DNA of 64,000 nt from CAWJNF01 sp963844235 (GCA_963844235.1 CAWJNF010000008.1:1116001-1180000); one strand, 5' to 3'. Numbered from the stretch's first letter, positions 32,313 through 40,146 are shown. Notes: a model not told the origin generated them from the sequence alone. Program-made: numbers and translations.

Positions 32313-32512
32313 CCCGGCCGGATGACCTCGATGATCGCGCGGCGAGGCGCGATGAACATCTCCACCCAGCGGAACTCGTCGTAGAGCGTCGTCGCGAAGA
32401 CCTCGGCGTCCTCCGAGTCGACGGCCTCGACCGATCCGACGTGGCGGATCGGCACCGAGCGATCCTCGCGCGCGAACACGTCCCAGTGCTCCCGCGCGGA
32501 CGCGGCGTTCAC
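32309..32512 (-). CDS. paaB: PaaB-like small subunit of the phenylacetyl-CoA epoxidase family
   Basis: A 67-residue protein starting with GTG at 32512, which overlaps the PaaD stop as GTGA. The sequence HWDVFAREDRSVPIRHVGSVEAVDSEDAE and the WVEMFIAPRRAIIEV end correspond to the PaaB pattern (W-V-F-R, HVGSVHA, short alpha/beta fold). Canonical PaaB is about 95 residues and bridges PaaAC heterodimers; this copy is short. An upstream in-frame extension exists but overlaps PaaD in an Arg-rich nonsense frame and was not used. Confidence 0.8.
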   Translation of the reverse strand: MNAASAREHWDVFAREDRSVPIRHVGSVEAVDSEDAEVFATTLYDEFRWVEMFIAPRRAIIEVIRPG

Positions 32513-32820
32513 GCCACTCCGACGCTGCGCAGCTCGGCGAGGCCCCGGGGCGTGATGTCGGCGCGCGACCAGGGCTCGTAGACCTCCTCGATCTCCACCT
32601 GGTCGATCCCGGGTAGCTCCAGCAGGCGCTCCTCGATGTCGTCGCGGATCAGCTCGATGCACGGACAGCCGAGCGAGCAGAAGACGACCTCCACCCTGGC
32701 GGTGCCGCCGTCGACGGCGAGGCCGCGGATCAGCCCGAGATCGACGAGGCTGACCGGGTACTCGGGGTCTGCGACGTCGGCCAGGGCGGCGCGGAGGCTC
32801 TCCGGCGTGGCACGAGTCAT
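32509..32820 (-). CDS. paaD: PaaD/MIP18 (DUF59) iron-sulfur assembly factor, lacking the zinc-ribbon tail
   Basis: A 103-residue DUF59 domain: ALADVADPEYPVSLVDLGL, then the hallmark FCSLGCPCIELIRDDIEERL with the reactive cysteines, and a PWSRADITPRGLAELR end. DUF59 proteins deliver Fe-S clusters; PaaD is required for phenylacetyl-CoA epoxidation and normally continues into a C-terminal zinc ribbon. Here it stops, and a ribbon-only gene is found at 31206-31343. The ATG overlaps the PaaA stop as ATGA and the stop overlaps PaaB as GTGA. Confidence 0.86.
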   Translation of the reverse strand: MTRATPESLRAALADVADPEYPVSLVDLGLIRGLAVDGGTARVEVVFCSLGCPCIELIRDDIEERLLELPGIDQVEIEEVYEPWSRADITPRGLAELRSVGVA

Positions 32821-33746
32821 GCCGCGAGCCCCGCCTGGAGGTTGCGGTAGCCGGCCTGGAGCTGGGAGACGAACTCCTGGTTCGACGGCCCCCGGCGCTT
32901 CCAACGGGTGAGCACCTGATCCCACGTGATCGCTCCGTCCTCGAGCAGCCAGCGCTTCTCCTCCTCGTCGAACTCGACGGGGAACGGCATGTCGATCGCG
33001 TAGGCGCCGCTCTCCTCGTCGAGGTGGGCGGGAACGTCGATGCCGATCGACTGGCAGAACGGGACGGCGGTCGACATCCACTCCTGCCGCAGCGTGTCGT
33101 TGCTCTTGCCCTTGAGCCCGAAGCCGAGCTGCTCCTTGTGGCGCTTCAGGTCGTCCGGCAGCCCGAACCACTCGAGCGTCATGACGAACATCCAGTCGAC
33201 TGCGGCCTGCAGCTTCGGCCTGTGCTCTGGGTCCTGGGCGAGCGTGCGCATCCAGCGCTCCCCATGGCGCAAGTGGAACGTCTCCTCCCGGTCGACCTTG
33301 ACGAGGGCGCGCTTCCACGGCCCGTAGCTCGTGTGCTCGAAGATGTCGGACAGCAGGACGAACCCCGCGCGGTCGTAGAAGCCGTTGGCGACGACCATCT
33401 CGTACCAGGAGTCGAGCGGGACGTCGAACGCGTAGGGGTAGCGGAAGTCGCTCGGCTCGCGTTCGTAGATCAGCGCGTCGGTGTCGACGCCGAGATCGCG
33501 CAGCATCCGGTAGGCGATGTGCGCGTGCCCGAGCTCGTCCTGGATGATCCCGACGACCGAGATGTAGGACTGCATGCGCGGCGCGTGCTGGGCCGCGCGC
33601 AGGTAGGCCGGCGCGCTGACGAGCTCGGTGTCGCCGGAGACGATGAGCGTGCGTTTGAGCCCCTCGAGGTAGCGCTCGTTCGCATGCTCGGGCCTCTCGA
33701 CGAGCTTCCCCTGCCCGATGCGCTCCTGAAGCTCAGCGTCGTCCAT
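32817..33746 (-). CDS. paaA: Catalytic di-iron oxygenase subunit PaaA-like (ring/alkene epoxidase)
   Basis: A 309-residue ferritin-like oxygenase. Two ExxH iron-binding pairs are visible, E71-H74 in DELGHAHIAYR and E155-H158 in REETFHLRHGERW, with an early acidic ligand E41 (DTELVSAPAY). PaaA epoxidises the aromatic ring of phenylacetyl-CoA; BoxB does so with benzoyl-CoA. No reductase (PaaE/BoxA) is in the window, so electrons must come from elsewhere. ATG at 33746 begins the six-gene A-D-B-x-C-ribbon block, 7 nt after the racemase stop. The true CoA substrate is unknown. Confidence 0.9.
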   Translation of the reverse strand: MDDAELQERIGQGKLVERPEHANERYLEGLKRTLIVSGDTELVSAPAYLRAAQHAPRMQSYISVVGIIQDELGHAHIAYRMLRDLGVDTDALIYEREPSDFRYPYAFDVPLDSWYEMVVANGFYDRAGFVLLSDIFEHTSYGPWKRALVKVDREETFHLRHGERWMRTLAQDPEHRPKLQAAVDWMFVMTLEWFGLPDDLKRHKEQLGFGLKGKSNDTLRQEWMSTAVPFCQSIGIDVPAHLDEESGAYAIDMPFPVEFDEEEKRWLLEDGAITWDQVLTRWKRRGPSNQEFVSQLQAGYRNLQAGLAA

Positions 33747-33753
33747 CCGACGA

Positions 33754-34491
33754 TCAGGCCGACACGGGCCCGTACGCCTTCGGGTAGCTCACGAACTCCT
33801 TCGGCTCCGGCGCCATGAACGACGCCACGCGGCTCGTGGAGACGCCGTAGTCGACGAGGCTCTCGATCAGCTTGACGCCGCACGCGATGCCGTCGAAGAC
33901 CGGCACGTCGACGGCATTCTGCACGGCCTTGTCGAGCGGCCCCATGCCGGCGCACCCGAGGCAGATCGCCTCGGCGCCGTCCTCCTCGACCGCGGCCTTC
34001 GCCGCGTTCACGATCTCGCGCTCCGCGGCGCTCGGGTCACGCTCGCAGTCGAGCACCGAGAGCGGCGTCGTGCGGATAGACGCGCAGCGGGCCTCCAGGC
34101 CGTGCATGCGGATGACGTCCTCGACGAACGGCTTGACGCGCGGCAGCACCGTGACGACCGAGAACTTGTGCGCCACCGGGCACGCCATCAGCATCGACGC
34201 CTCCGCCGTCCCCACGACCGGCACCGGCGAGATCTCGCGCGCCGCGTACAGCGCCGGGTCGCCGTAGCAGCCGATCACGACCCCGTCGAACTCCGCGACC
34301 CGCTCCTGGATCGTCTCCAGCGTCGCGAGCGCGGCGACCGTCTCCTCGTAGTGACCCTCGATCGAGCGCGGCCCCCACTCCGGGCGTGTGATCTCGATCT
34401 CGGTGTCGGCCCGCGCGTAGCGCCTCGCGGCCTCGCCGATGTCTCGGGTCATCTCCTCCGAGGTGTTCGCGTTCACAACCAGGATCCGCAT
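33754..34491 (-). CDS. Asp/Glu/hydantoin racemase-family protein
   Basis: A 245-residue two-lobe enzyme. Paired catalytic cysteines are C75 in IGCYGDPA and C180 in CLGCAGM, typical of hydantoin racemase/maleate cis-trans isomerase relatives. The N-terminus MRILVVNANTSEEMT is characteristic of hydantoin racemases (HyuE/DCG1 group). It could epimerise a hydantoin or amino-acid derivative or isomerise a maleate-type diacid. It lies between a PuuE-like deacetylase and the Paa-like oxygenase; ATG at 34491 has TGGAGG upstream. Confidence 0.87.
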   Translation of the reverse strand: MRILVVNANTSEEMTRDIGEAARRYARADTEIEITRPEWGPRSIEGHYEETVAALATLETIQERVAEFDGVVIGCYGDPALYAAREISPVPVVGTAEASMLMACPVAHKFSVVTVLPRVKPFVEDVIRMHGLEARCASIRTTPLSVLDCERDPSAAEREIVNAAKAAVEEDGAEAICLGCAGMGPLDKAVQNAVDVPVFDGIACGVKLIESLVDYGVSTSRVASFMAPEPKEFVSYPKAYGPVSA

Positions 34492-34524
34492 GCGGTGCCT
34501 CCAGTGAGTTCGCCTATGGAGAGC

Positions 34525-35454
34525 TTACGGGGGTGGAAACCGCTCCCGCCAGTGATTCGCGATGTCGATCCCCCGAGCGAGCCAGACGCGGTCGTGGCCC
34601 TGGACGTGCTCGACGAACCGCTCGAGGGCGCCGATGCGACCGGCCCGGCCGACCAGGCGGCAGTGCAAGCCGATGTTCATGAGCCCCGGCGAGCGCTCGC
34701 CCTCCGCGTAGAGCGCGTCGAACGTGTCGCGCAGGTACTCGAAGAACGGTGTGCCCCAGTTGAACCCGGGCGTCGTCGTGAAGCGGTGGTCGTTGACGTC
34801 GGCCGTGTAGGGGATCATCAGCAGCGGTCGGCCCGACTCGGTCACCCAGTAGGGCAGCTCGTCGGCGTAGGAGTCCTGGCTGTAGAGGAAGCCGCCCTCC
34901 TCGGCCACGAGGCGGACCGTGTTCTCGCTGCGGCGGCCGAGGAAGTGGCCGAGCGGGCGCGTCCCCGCGACGGCGGTCGTCAGCTCGACCGCCCGGCGGA
35001 TGTGCTCGCGCTCCTCGGCCTCCGGCATGCCGTGGTGGTCGATCCAGCGCAGGCCGTGGCTGGCGACCTCCCAGCCGGCCTCCACCATGGCCGCGACCGC
35101 GTCCGGATTGCGCTCGAGCGCCATCGCGACCCCGAAGACCGTGACCGGGATCTCGCGTTCCGTGAACAGCCGGTGCAGCCGCCAGAAGCCGACGCGGCTG
35201 CCGAACTCGTACATGGACTCGACCGGCAGGTAGCGCTCGCCCTGCCGCGGAAGCGCGAAGCCGAACTCCGTGAGCAGGCTCTCGGAGGCGGCGTCGCCGT
35301 GGAGGATCGAGTTCTCAGCGCCCTCTTCGTAGTTGATGACGAACTGCACCGCGACGCGGGCGTCGCCGGGCCAGGCCGGGTCCGGACGACGCCGCCCGTA
35401 CCCCACCATGTCGCGTGGGTACGGCTCCGCCGCGCCGGCACGTCCATCGCTCAC
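34525..35454 (-). CDS. PuuE/allantoinase-like polysaccharide-deacetylase-fold hydrolase (1)
   Basis: A 309-residue NodB-fold enzyme of the PuuE group. Family segments are VAVQFVINYEEGAENS, YEFGSRVGFWRLHRLF, VASHGLRWIDHH, EEGGFLYSQDSYADELPYW and MNIGLHCRLVGRAGR. Characterised PuuE proteins hydrolyse cyclic amides such as allantoin. The usual CE4 metal Asp is replaced by the YEEG signature shared with that group. The GTG at 35454 overlaps the cyclase stop as GTGA. Two further paralogues occur at 52990 and 62240, so this island uses the fold repeatedly, probably on different C-N substrates. Confidence 0.87.
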   Translation of the reverse strand: MSDGRAGAAEPYPRDMVGYGRRRPDPAWPGDARVAVQFVINYEEGAENSILHGDAASESLLTEFGFALPRQGERYLPVESMYEFGSRVGFWRLHRLFTEREIPVTVFGVAMALERNPDAVAAMVEAGWEVASHGLRWIDHHGMPEAEEREHIRRAVELTTAVAGTRPLGHFLGRRSENTVRLVAEEGGFLYSQDSYADELPYWVTESGRPLLMIPYTADVNDHRFTTTPGFNWGTPFFEYLRDTFDALYAEGERSPGLMNIGLHCRLVGRAGRIGALERFVEHVQGHDRVWLARGIDIANHWRERFPPP

Positions 35455-36191
35455 GCGGGCAGCTCCGCGACCGCGCGCACCGGCGAGCCGGTGCCTCCCA
35501 CCCACTTGAGCGGGAAGCCCTCGAACCAGAACTCGCCCTTGCCGACGAGGTATTCGAGGTTCGTCAGGAACTCGTAGTGGATCATCCCGCGGTCGCGACA
35601 GACGCGATGGTTCGGGAACTCTTTCGTGCCGGCCTTGTCGGTCGAAGGGCCTTCGACGCCGTGAACGCGCGAGCCCCTGTCGGCGAGCCACACCGAGGCC
35701 TCGTACGTCAGGCCCGGGTTCATGGTCACGATCTCGCGGTTCGGCCAGTGGCGCGCATGGAAGCCGCTGCACATCAGCACGATGTGCTCGCCGATCTCGA
35801 CGCCGGCCTTCTCCTCGGCTCGTTCGAGCTCGTCGACGTCGATCGTGCCGAGATCCGGGATGTGGCGCAGATCGAGGCAGACGGCCTTGCCGCAGAACCA
35901 GTCGAGCGAGAGCTGGTCGACAGAGTCGCCGCCATCCTTGATGTGCAGCGGGGCGTCGACGTGCGTACCGACGTGCTCCAGCATCGAGAAGTAGTTGATC
36001 GAGTACGTCATGGGATCGCCCGGCTCGCCGAGGCCCGCCGACTTCGCCATCTCGTGCGTGACGTACGGGAGGATGATCGGCGACGGGAAGAACGCATGGG
36101 CGGGCATCTGGTTCTCGAGGCCGATCGAGAGGTCCACGAGGGTCGTCCCCCGCTGGCTCTTGGCGAGAAACGTTTCTTCGGTGGTGCTCAT
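35451..36191 (-). CDS. Cyclase-family (kynurenine-formamidase-like) metal hydrolase (1)
   Basis: A 246-residue protein with the family motif HxGTHxDxPxH, here H73-V-G-T-H77-V-D79-A-P-L-H83. Known members are kynurenine formamidase and isatin hydrolase, which open N-formyl or lactam bonds with zinc or manganese. The ATG at 36191 has GGGAAGG upstream. It follows a cluster of three palindromic repeats that separates it from the ligase relic. A paralogue lies 1.8 kb upstream (37961-38701). A ring-opening role in a nitrogen-heterocycle route is inference. Confidence 0.88.
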   Translation of the reverse strand: MSTTEETFLAKSQRGTTLVDLSIGLENQMPAHAFFPSPIILPYVTHEMAKSAGLGEPGDPMTYSINYFSMLEHVGTHVDAPLHIKDGGDSVDQLSLDWFCGKAVCLDLRHIPDLGTIDVDELERAEEKAGVEIGEHIVLMCSGFHARHWPNREIVTMNPGLTYEASVWLADRGSRVHGVEGPSTDKAGTKEFPNHRVCRDRGMIHYEFLTNLEYLVGKGEFWFEGFPLKWVGGTGSPVRAVAELPA

Positions 36192-36205
36192 CCTTCCCTC
36201 CTCAC

Positions 36206-36230
36206 GGGCCGGATGAGATCCGGCCCCTAC
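36206..36230 (-). repeat. 25-nt palindromic repeat, copy 2
   Basis: Same arms as copy 1, opposite orientation (CTAC tail), 15 nt upstream of the cyclase start. First of three in a row with about 33-nt periodicity. Confidence 0.9.
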
Positions 36231-36238
36231 ACAGTCTC

Positions 36239-36263
36239 CGGCCGGATGAGATCCGGCCCCTAC
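36239..36263 (-). repeat. 25-nt palindromic repeat, copy 3
   Basis: Near-identical tandem neighbour of copy 2 in the same orientation, the linker ACAGTCTCC/ACAATCTCC also being repeated. Confidence 0.9.
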
Positions 36264-36270
36264 ACAATCT

Positions 36271-36296
36271 CCGGCCGGCTTGCATCCGGCCCGTAC
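36271..36296 (-). repeat. 25-nt palindromic repeat, copy 4 (degenerate)
   Basis: Diverged copy with core CTTGC in place of ATGAG and a CGTAC end. It abuts the 3' end of the ligase relic. Confidence 0.75.
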
Positions 36297-36471
36297 GACT
36301 CCACCGCGCGCCGCCGCTCGACGACGCGGCGGGACTTGAACCCCATCGTCGGCAGCGTATTCGGTGCACGGACGACGACCCTGGGCGTGACGCCGCTCGC
36401 GGCCTTGACCCGATCGCGCACCGGCTGTGTGTTGCCGGCAAGACGACCTCCGCGAAGGGCGGCCGGGTCAT
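36297..36471 (-). pseudogene. Deletion relic of a PaaK-family CoA ligase
   Basis: The minus strand starts ATG-Thr-Arg-PPFAEVVLPA, matching the N-terminus of the intact ligase at 13534-14913 (PPTGEVVLPK). Within about 45 nt it switches to that enzyme's last 40 residues: VRDRVKAASGVTPRVV, then APNTLPTMGFKSRRVVERRR, against VRDRVKAACGVTPNVV and APNTLPTTEFKSRRVVDRRK. Some 400 central codons are missing, and the two ends are in different frames. The ATG overlaps the isochorismatase stop (TGATG), so a working ligase once followed that gene in the operon. Confidence 0.85.
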
Positions 36472-37076
36472 CAGAGCGTCATCCCGGGTGGGACGGCGAG
36501 GTCGGGATGCTCCGCCCGAAAGCGACGGCTGGTCGGCACGGTGCGCATCCACTCGTAGAAGAGCTGCTTCGCCGAGAGGATGCGGACACCGGCCGCGCGC
36601 ATGCGCGAGAGCCCGTACTCGTGGGGCTCGCCGGGCGAGGCGACGGCGTCCCCGACCGCGACGACCTGGTAGCCCTTCGCCAGCAGGGAGAGCGCGGACT
36701 GGGCCACGCAGACGTCCGTCTCGAGACCGCTGAGGACGACGGTGCCGCGCTCGACGGCGCGGAGCAGCGCCCAAACCGCCTCGTCGTCGGCCAGGGCGAA
36801 CACCTCCTTGCGAATCGGCGCCGTGTCCGGCACGACGCGTGCGAGAGCCGGATGCAGGCCGCCCCAGTCCTCGGGCCGCTCGACCGTCGCCAGGACCGGG
36901 ATCCCGAGCCAGCGAGCGGCCTGGGCGAGGAACGCGACGCGCTCGAGGAACCCTGCCTGGCGCTCGGCCTCGACGCGCTCCAGGAACTTCTCCTGGACGT
37001 CCACGAGCACGAGGATGCTGTCCGCCGCGTCGATCAGCCCATGACGGTCGGACGTGCTCGTCGGCGCCGTGCTCAC
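36471..37076 (-). CDS. Isochorismatase-family amidohydrolase (1)
   Basis: A 201-residue cysteine hydrolase with the family triad D26 (LVDVQEK), K90 (IRKEVF) and C123 (ETDVCVAQ). Members hydrolyse nicotinamide, ureidoacrylate, maleamate, N-carbamoyl amines or isochorismate. The catalytic site is complete. ATG at 37076; the stop is shared with the start of the ligase relic. Together with cyclase and racemase neighbours this suggests release of ammonia or CO2 from an amide intermediate, but the substrate cannot be read from the sequence. Confidence 0.88.
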   Translation of the reverse strand: MSTAPTSTSDRHGLIDAADSILVLVDVQEKFLERVEAERQAGFLERVAFLAQAARWLGIPVLATVERPEDWGGLHPALARVVPDTAPIRKEVFALADDEAVWALLRAVERGTVVLSGLETDVCVAQSALSLLAKGYQVVAVGDAVASPGEPHEYGLSRMRAAGVRILSAKQLFYEWMRTVPTSRRFRAEHPDLAVPPGMTL

Positions 37077-37085
37077 CGTCGTCTC

Positions 37086-37958
37086 CTAGAGCCCGATCCG
37101 TGGCGGGGTCTCGCCGGGCCTGAGGAATCCCACGTCGATGAGCACACGCCGTGCGGCGAGGTAGCTCGGCGTGTAGATCTCGATGTCCGGCCCGTTCGGC
37201 CGGGGAGCCTTGACCGTCATCAGCCGGACGAGCGCCTCCGCCCAGGCGAGCCCTGCGTCCCGCGCCTCCGCCGCCGTCGACTCGAGCGTCCGCAGGTACT
37301 CGAGATCCTGCAGGCCGATCGCGCGCGCCTCGCCGGGGCTGAGCACATGGCCGTGCCCGGGAACCACCCACGACACGTCGTAGCGCTCGAGCGCGCCGAG
37401 CAACCGCTCGACGGTCTCGGCGGCCGCCGAGACCGACCAGAAGACGAGCGGCGCCCCGAGCGAGCACAGGTTGTCGCCCGGAACGAGGATGCCCTCGTCG
37501 ATCAGCACATAGGCGGCGCCGTCCAGCATGTGGCCGGCGGCGTCCAGCGTGGCGATCCGGAACGGGCCGAGCGACAGCTCCGCCCCGACCTCGAAGACCT
37601 CGTCGTAGTGCGGCTCGAAGGGGAAGTCGAGCCCCCACTCGGCGCCGGTGTCGTGGAGGAACCTGCCCGACAGGCCCTCGTCGATGAGCGCGGCGCTTCG
37701 CGACTCCACGTGGATCCGCGCGTCCCGGAACGCCTCCATCCCGCAGATGTGGTCGGGATCCGCGTGCGTGAGGACGAAATGCCGCTCGCCCTGCGCAACT
37801 GCCGCGGCGGCGTGGATGTCGTGGATCTCCGCCGGCGTCCAGGCCGGATCGACGACGAGGGAGTGCCCGTCCCGGAGGACGACGAGCGAGTTCGTCTGCC
37901 ACTGCGGCGACTGGAACCGCTGCACGCCTTCGGCGAGCCTCGTCGCGGGCCGAGTCAT
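37086..37958 (-). CDS. Metallo-beta-lactamase-fold hydrolase
   Basis: A 290-residue binuclear-metal hydrolase. The first metal motif reads T-H65-A-D67-P-D69-H70, with Asp where the canonical HxHxDH motif has its second His. Later ligands AGHMLDG, PGDNLCS and PGHGHVLSPGE are standard. Proteins of this kind act as thioesterases, lactonases or glyoxalase-II-like enzymes. ATG at 37958, 2 nt after the stop of the second cyclase gene; 9 nt before the isochorismatase start, so in the same operon. The function is unassigned. Confidence 0.87.
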   Translation of the reverse strand: MTRPATRLAEGVQRFQSPQWQTNSLVVLRDGHSLVVDPAWTPAEIHDIHAAAAVAQGERHFVLTHADPDHICGMEAFRDARIHVESRSAALIDEGLSGRFLHDTGAEWGLDFPFEPHYDEVFEVGAELSLGPFRIATLDAAGHMLDGAAYVLIDEGILVPGDNLCSLGAPLVFWSVSAAAETVERLLGALERYDVSWVVPGHGHVLSPGEARAIGLQDLEYLRTLESTAAEARDAGLAWAEALVRLMTVKAPRPNGPDIEIYTPSYLAARRVLIDVGFLRPGETPPRIGL

Positions 37959-37960
37959 CG

Positions 37961-38701
37961 TCAGTCGACGGGCACGGCGGCCACGAGCCGGACCGGCGAC
38001 CCGGTGCCCGGCTCGATCTTGAGCGGGAACCCGAAGAGCGTGAAGCGCTTGCCAGCGACGGCCTCGAGCGGGCCCACGTTCTCGAAGTGCGTCACGCCGA
38101 GCTCCCGGCAGACCTGGTGAACGGGGAACGCGTAGCGATCGGGGACGTCGACGCTCATGGCCTGGTTGCCGAAGACCTTCGTCCCCTGCTCGATCAGCCA
38201 GCGCGCAGCCTCCGGCTCGAGCCCGGAGAACTCCGTCAGGTACTCCGGCGTGCCAATCGTGCGCTCGTAGTGCCCCGTGTGGAGGAGGACGATGTCGCCC
38301 TCGCGGAGCTCGAGCCCGTCCTTCTCGAGCGAGCGCTCGAGCTCCTCGACGGTGATACCGGTCCGCGGGGGCAGGTGCGAGAGGTCGATGCAGATCGCCT
38401 CGCCGCAGAAGAGATCGAGCGGCATGCGGTCGATCGTCGGAGCGTCGGGAGCAGGGTCGAAGTGGCAGAGCGCGTCCACGTGCGTCGACGCGTGATCGGA
38501 CATGACGAGCAGGCGCGAGTGGTACGAGAAGCCCGTGTCGAGCAGCGCGCGCGAGTTCGCGTGCGACTCGAACTGGTAGACCTCGCAGCGCGGATGGAGC
38601 GGGTGCATCTGCGTCCGCTGCGAGAGCTCCTGGGTGAGATCGTGCAGCCGCACCCGCCGGCCGAGCAGCGTCGTTTCCACCACGGCGTCGGTGTCGGTCA
38701 C
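37961..38701 (-). CDS. Cyclase-family (kynurenine-formamidase-like) metal hydrolase (2)
   Basis: A 246-residue paralogue of the cyclase at 35451, with motif H70-A-S-T-H74-V-D76-A-L-C-H80. The C-terminal FPLKIEPGTGSPVRLVAAV is very close to FPLKWVGGTGSPVRAVAEL of the first copy. The GTG at 38701 overlaps the GMC oxidoreductase stop as GTGA. The two copies differ at the Pro of the motif (Cys in place of Leu at 79, Leu in place of Pro at 78), so they may open different rings or amides. Confidence 0.88.
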   Translation of the reverse strand: MTDTDAVVETTLLGRRVRLHDLTQELSQRTQMHPLHPRCEVYQFESHANSRALLDTGFSYHSRLLVMSDHASTHVDALCHFDPAPDAPTIDRMPLDLFCGEAICIDLSHLPPRTGITVEELERSLEKDGLELREGDIVLLHTGHYERTIGTPEYLTEFSGLEPEAARWLIEQGTKVFGNQAMSVDVPDRYAFPVHQVCRELGVTHFENVGPLEAVAGKRFTLFGFPLKIEPGTGSPVRLVAAVPVD

Positions 38702-40146
38702 GGCTGGGCCTCCTTCAGGGACAGCTTCTCGGCGGCGCGCTCGCCGACCATGAAGCAGGTGAGATTCGGGTTGTTCGTCACGTGGGCAGGAAACACGCTC
38801 GCGTCGGCGACCGTGAGGCCCTCGAGCCCGTAGACGGCGAGATCCTCGTCGACGACCGCGCCGATCGCACATGTGCCGACCGGGTGGAACGCGGTGCCGA
38901 GCCGCTCGGCGAGAAGCTCCTCGAGGGAGCGGCCGGCATCCCCGTCTCCCGCCCCGCGTCGTGTGAAGGCGGCCGTCGCGACCAGCTCGCGAAAGGTGGC
39001 GAAGGCGCCCTCGAAGTCCCCCCGGGCGATCACGTCCCGGTAGCGGTGGTCGATCAGCGGCGCAGCCGTCGGATCGGCAGAGGCGAGCGTGACCGTGCCG
39101 GAGGCGTCCTCGGACGCGAGGGCGAAGGCGACGGCGCAGAGGCCCTCCTCCTCGTCCAGGCAGAGCGGGAACGACCACCAGCTGTCGCCTCGTGCCACGA
39201 CGGCGAAGCCGGGGCCGCTCATCGCCGCGAGCCCGGGCGGCGTCTGCACCATGAAGAGGCACTGCGGGTGATCCGCAAGCCGCCGTCCGACCGGCAGGTC
39301 GACTGCGGCCTCGATCCCGAGGCGCCGCAGGTCCCCTGCCGGCCCCACGCCGGAGCGCAGGAGGATGGCGGGCGTGCCGTAGGCGCCGGCCGAGAGGACG
39401 ACCGCGGCGGCCTCGATCTCCTCCAATCGCCCGTTCGCGACCACGCGAATCCCGCGAGCCCGGGAGCCGTCGAGCACCACCGAGTCCACGTGGGTCCGGT
39501 CGCGAATCGTCAGGTTCGGCCGCGGCCTGGCCTCGCGCAGGTACGTCGTCAGCGTGCCCATCCGGATCTCGTTGCGGCGGTTCTGCGGCCAGGCGCCGAC
39601 AACGCGGCCCCAGGAGTCGGGCGCGTTCATATCTGCGACACGGCGGTAGCCGAGCTCCGCGAAACCCTCGACGAAGGCGTGCTGGAACGGCAGCCAGCGC
39701 TCCTCGGGGTAACGCTTGATCGGGACGGAGCGCTCCACGCGCTCGAACACCGGCCGCACAGCGTCCCAGCCCCAGCCCGGCGCACCGAGCTCCTGCCAGC
39801 GGTCGTAGTCCCGCGGCGCTCCGCGCACGGCCACTGTGCCGTTGATCATCGAGGTGCCGCCCGCGAGCTTGCCGCGGCGCAGGTGGACCCTCCGCTCGCC
39901 GGCGACGGGCTCGCTCCAGTAGCCCCAGTCGTGTTCGGGCGTGGCGGCACCGGCGCCCGCAAAACCCTCTCCGAGCAGGTTGCCGCCGGTGAGGAAGGCC
40001 GGCGGCGACACGGCCTCGTCGGGGAAGTCCGGGCCCGCCTCGACCAGGAGCACCGAGCGCGACGAGTCCTCGGAGAGGCGGGCTGCGACGACGGCGCCGG
40101 CCGACCCGGCGCCCACCACAGCCACGTCGTAGCGCTGGTCGCCCAT
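38698..40146 (-). CDS. GMC-family FAD-dependent oxidoreductase
   Basis: A 482-residue flavoprotein. The N-terminal dinucleotide motif VVGAGSAGAVVAARLSE is at about 9-26, and the GMC signature segments are GGTSMINGTVAVRGAP and LSAGAYGTPAILLRSG. The catalytic end is FHPVGTCAIG with VTNNPNLTCFMVGERAAE. Such enzymes oxidise alcohols (choline, glucose, polyethylene-glycol types) to aldehydes. ATG at 40146 lies 26 nt after the EamA stop. Feeding the two downstream aldehyde dehydrogenases is a plausible role. Confidence 0.92.
   Translation of the reverse strand: MGDQRYDVAVVGAGSAGAVVAARLSEDSSRSVLLVEAGPDFPDEAVSPPAFLTGGNLLGEGFAGAGAATPEHDWGYWSEPVAGERRVHLRRGKLAGGTSMINGTVAVRGAPRDYDRWQELGAPGWGWDAVRPVFERVERSVPIKRYPEERWLPFQHAFVEGFAELGYRRVADMNAPDSWGRVVGAWPQNRRNEIRMGTLTTYLREARPRPNLTIRDRTHVDSVVLDGSRARGIRVVANGRLEEIEAAAVVLSAGAYGTPAILLRSGVGPAGDLRRLGIEAAVDLPVGRRLADHPQCLFMVQTPPGLAAMSGPGFAVVARGDSWWSFPLCLDEEEGLCAVAFALASEDASGTVTLASADPTAAPLIDHRYRDVIARGDFEGAFATFRELVATAAFTRRGAGDGDAGRSLEELLAERLGTAFHPVGTCAIGAVVDEDLAVYGLEGLTVADASVFPAHVTNNPNLTCFMVGERAAEKLSLKEAQP

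Noticed and set aside
36206..36296. Three regularly spaced palindromic repeats as a short CRISPR array
   Set aside because: Repeats are 25-nt self-complementary units with near-identical 8-9 nt linkers rather than unique spacers, and copies are scattered elsewhere; no cas genes are present.
34102..38120. Very long plus-strand open frames opposite the cyclase, MBL and isochorismatase genes
   Set aside because: They are antisense shadows caused by high GC; the minus-strand frames carry conserved catalytic motifs and coupled start/stop overlaps.
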